Below are positions 13,734-16,238 of a DNA stretch of 16,238 nt, in pieces (positions within the stretch are counted from its first letter, which is position 1; every line of letters starts with the position of its first letter). The notes under the pieces are model-generated. The model ran no database searches. It had not been told where the DNA came from and saw only the letters and a list, made by a program, of their open reading frames with translations. The stretch is from the NCBI GenBank assembly GCA_029287275.1, contig JARFRL010000387.1:1-16238 (forward strand). The letters are read 5' to 3'. Made by a program: the position numbers and the translations under genes. The stretch is from Pontiella desulfatans (GTDB taxonomy: Bacteria > Verrucomicrobiota > Kiritimatiellia > Kiritimatiellales > Pontiellaceae).

Positions 13734-16238
13734 TCATTCCTGATTCCATCGCAGTACATTTTCATGGGTCGCGCGAATACGAAAATATCCGGTTTCGCCG
13801 CTGACCGGAGTCAGCGTAAACACATTGGTTCCCCCGCTCCCTCCAAAGCGTTTGACGACGCTCCACGGCGACATGAGTGACGACCGACAATCCACCCAGT
13901 AGATCCGGTTCGAGGTCGTTGCGACCTCGAAAGCCCATTGTCCGCGCCCATTCAGGTTCGTTTGCGATGTACTCCAGAAGAAACGGCTTCCGGCCTGATC
14001 CGGACGGGTCCCAAACACATATTCCGCGTAATCGGAGTAGCCGTCATTATCGCTGTCAATCACCCGGTTACTGACCGAGGCATTCAACGAGTAATCCTGT
14101 TCCCAGGCATCCGGCATCCCGTCCCGGTCGGAATCCTTGCTGAAGGGCATCGGGTCGTTCGCATCGAGCATGCCGTCCCCGTCGGAATCGGTTGTTGCCG
14201 GATTATCGCTCATCACTTCCGCGCTGATCCGGTAATACTGAGCCGGCAACGCAGACACGTCTTCGTCCATCAATGACAGCTCCGTTCCATCGCCGAAGAA
14301 ACGGCCCAGGACCACCCAGTCGGGATTCAACAAATTGTCTGTTCCCTCAATGATGTACCAGCGTTTGACGTGGGAGAGGACCTCCATATTCATTCCTCCG
14401 CTCTGGAGGCGGGCAGAGAAGACGCTGGCGGCCGCGCGGTTCGTCGGATCGGTACCGAAGACATACTCCTGCCAGTTGTTTTTTCCATCCCCGTCAAAGT
14501 CGTTGGTCGCGGAACCAATCATGGCATTTCCGCCGTACAAATCGGCCCAGACATCGTACGGATCCGCCGGGCCGGGCAGCGCCCGGACGTCCAGAGAAAT
14601 CAGGTCCACCCGGTACTGCTCACTTCCATTTGAAGAACCGGTGCCGATGATAATCTGATCGCCGTGTTCGAGTCGCCAGCCTCCGCCCGTCACGCCTTCT
14701 GGATCGGCCTTGATATCCCACTGCGCCTCGATGAATTGATTCGAGCTGGCATCATAGATTACAAAATCAGCCCGGTCATCCCCGCCGGTCAGTCCGAAGG
14801 TGACGTTCAGGAAATAGAGCTGTCCCGAGGTCAGGCCCGAGGTGTCGACGGTATAGACCAGCGCCTCCGGCGTGTGTTTTCCTAAGGTATCCTTATCATC
14901 GGTTCCATGCACCGAGCTGGAGTTCACACCCAACTGCCCCGTGCCGGCGCCTTCAACAATACCGGCAGTCAGCCCGGACAGGTAATTGCTGAATGTACCC
15001 GTTGAATCGGCGGCTTTTGCGCCGGCTTCCGTCCAGCCGATCACCGCGGTTGCGGTCAGCGAAATAGTTTCAGACGCTCCGACCTGCGCGGAGGCGCTGA
15101 CCCGCCCAGTAACCACCGCCTCCGTGCCGCTCACCTGCGGATTGGCCGTATTCAGGTTGGAAATGGTCCAGATTTTGGTTGCTTCATCAGCTCCGTCTTC
15201 GTTATCCAGCACGATCACTCCATCACTCGCGGCTTCCGTACCGGTGGTAACCGTCCGGATGGCTCTTACCTCATTCGTTTTTCCGCCATTGTCGAGCGCG
15301 ACCAACTCAAAGGTATACACCGTATTAAGCTGGTCCAGAATTACGCTGGTGAACGTATACGGAAATACGGAATCGACTCCCGCGGGCGTTCCGTTCTGGT
15401 AGAGCGTCACCGATGCAATCGATCCATCCGCATCCTGCGCATTCGCGGTAATCGAAACCGTACTGCCGACCGGGTAATCGATCAGGTCGCTGGCAGGAGC
15501 GCTAAACAAAACCGTCGGAGGCAGATTCCCCCCCGAGACCGCCCACTTGGTCACCAGCGCATCGCGCTCATTCTGGAAATCGGCAGCCCCCAGCACTCCG
15601 CTAAAGACCTTCACCTCGCCGACGGCTCCGTTGAAATAGCGCGAACCGGTCGTCGTGCTGCCCAGGGTTACGCCGGCTACGGTCGCGAAATTCGTCGCGG
15701 CCTGGGTTCCGGTGATCGAATCGTCCGTCAGGGAGTTCCAGAACTCGTATGCCCCGGAAGAGGCATTGTAGTTGAAGGCCATCACGACCGTGTCGCCGGC
15801 ACTGACCACGGCGCTGTTGTAGTTGATCGCTCCGTTCAGGTAGGCCTGCAGTTCGCCGGTTTTTTGGTAGCGCATGCCAAAGCCGCTCGTCGAGGCGCTG
15901 GAATTACCGATCAGGTCGTTCCACTCGTTGGTGTTGAGCGCATCGCACTTGAAGGCCACCAGCGCGCAGAAGCCATTTCTGGCGTTCGGCTGGTTCAGCC
16001 AGCTGCCGGACTCGGCGGCCGTGAAAAGCTCCAGGCTGTTGCGGTCGGCTCCGAACCCGAGGCCGGCCGTGCCCGATGCAAGCGTGGAACCGGGATAGAG
16101 CACACTGTTTACCGCCGGCACGGCATGATTGCCGTTGGTGGTCTGATCCGTCCACTGGGTAACCGAACTGCCCGTAATACTGCCGGTGTCTTCGGCATCC
16201 AGGTGCTGAATCAGCATCGGCTGCGTGGCGGGATCGAC
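13734..16238 (-). CDS. Secreted modular LamG/Ig-like protein, 5' end outside the window
   Basis: The frame is open to the right edge (834 codons, reading VDPATQPM... at the edge), so the start lies beyond the window and any internal ATG is not the true start. Numbering from the Met at 16217: a LamG/concanavalin-like domain (~3-227, opening LIQHLDAED and closing FNGAVGEVKVFSGVL), an Ig-like domain (~233-325), the unnamed ~210-residue module shared with the large hydrolase (~334-545), then segments with NNWQEYVFGTDPTN (~580-593), Asp-rich calcium loops (TDSDGDGMLDANDP ~676-689, DSDRDGMPDAWE ~695-706, DSDNDGYSDYAEYVFGT ~721-737) and a final beta module. No catalytic domain is visible in the part present. 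It is probably an exported glycan-binding or adhesion protein, or the non-catalytic tail of an enzyme whose active domain lies upstream. Its stop is 123 bases before the large hydrolase gene. Confidence 0.8.
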   Translation of the reverse strand, partial: VDPATQPMLIQHLDAEDTGSITGSSVTQWTDQTTNGNHAVPAVNSVLYPGSTLASGTAGLGFGADRNSLELFTAAESGSWLNQPNARNGFCALVAFKCDALNTNEWNDLIGNSSASTSGFGMRYQKTGELQAYLNGAINYNSAVVSAGDTVVMAFNYNASSGAYEFWNSLTDDSITGTQAATNFATVAGVTLGSTTTGSRYFNGAVGEVKVFSGVLGAADFQNERDALVTKWAVSGGNLPPTVLFSAPASDLIDYPVGSTVSITANAQDADGSIASVTLYQNGTPAGVDSVFPYTFTSVILDQLNTVYTFELVALDNGGKTNEVRAIRTVTTGTEAASDGVIVLDNEDGADEATKIWTISNLNTANPQVSGTEAVVTGRVSASAQVGASETISLTATAVIGWTEAGAKAADSTGTFSNYLSGLTAGIVEGAGTGQLGVNSSSVHGTDDKDTLGKHTPEALVYTVDTSGLTSGQLYFLNVTFGLTGGDDRADFVIYDASSNQFIEAQWDIKADPEGVTGGGWRLEHGDQIIIGTGSSNGSEQYRVDLISLDVRALPGPADPYDVWADLYGGNAMIGSATNDFDGDGKNNWQEYVFGTDPTNRAAASVFSARLQSGGMNMEVLSHVKRWYIIEGTDNLLNPDWVVLGRFFGDGTELSLMDEDVSALPAQYYRISAEVMSDNPATTDSDGDGMLDANDPMPFSKDSDRDGMPDAWEQDYSLNASVSNRVIDSDNDGYSDYAEYVFGTRPDQAGSRFFWSTSQTNLNGRGQWAFEVATTSNRIYWVDCRSSLMSPWSVVKRFGGSGGTNVFTLTPVSGETGYFRIRATHENVLRWNQE

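Noticed and set aside
1..16238. Search for CRISPR arrays, tRNA/rRNA genes, insertion sequences or phage genes.
   Set aside because: Nothing of the kind was seen; there are no regularly spaced repeats, transposase motifs or clover-leaf patterns.

Overview
The window reads like a chromosomal polysaccharide-use locus of a bacterium in the Verrucomicrobiota/Kiritimatiellota part of the PVC group. This is an inference from style: very large secreted modular proteins, the calcium-loop motif 'EY.FGT.P' followed by 'YxVE...W' beta modules, CBM6 and LamG domains, and moderate-to-high GC. No marker gene fixes the taxon. Every gene I can support is on the minus strand, so transcription runs from right to left.

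Layout, in the direction of transcription. (1) 16238-13734: the 3' part of a secreted modular protein (LamG-like, Ig-like, an unnamed ~210-residue module, calcium-loop repeats), whose 5' end lies outside the window. (2) 13610-8709: a 1633-residue secreted enzyme carrying the same unnamed module, an Ig-like domain, a CBM6 domain and a C-terminal catalytic half with an alpha-glucuronidase/GH20-type N-domain and a predicted (beta/alpha)8 barrel. (3) 8671-8300: a small cyclophilin-fold protein of the TM1367/DUF369 type. (4) A control region with a sigma70-like promoter and a perfect 8-8-8 inverted repeat. (5) A tightly spaced cluster: GntR/FCD regulator, 2-hydroxycarboxylate transporter, LarA-family nickel-pincer racemase/epimerase, and iron-type alcohol dehydrogenase. 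(6) 3227-372: a 951-residue stripped-down paralogue of the catalytic half of the large enzyme, last in the same run of genes. (7) A ~290-base gap, then the possible start of another exported protein running off the left edge.

How the genes may work together (inference): the two paralogous secreted hydrolase-like proteins, one with binding modules and one without, would attack the same glycosidic bond on a polymer and on released fragments. The GntR-controlled cluster would import a 2-hydroxycarboxylate, invert its C2 configuration with the LarA-type enzyme and oxidise or reduce a related compound with the alcohol dehydrogenase. Physical linkage suggests that the hydroxy-acid arises from, or is met together with, the polysaccharide. 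Neither the glycan nor the hydroxy-acid can be named from sequence. The most notable points are the hydrolase family, which I cannot place in a known GH family, and its coupling to a hydroxy-acid racemisation cassette.
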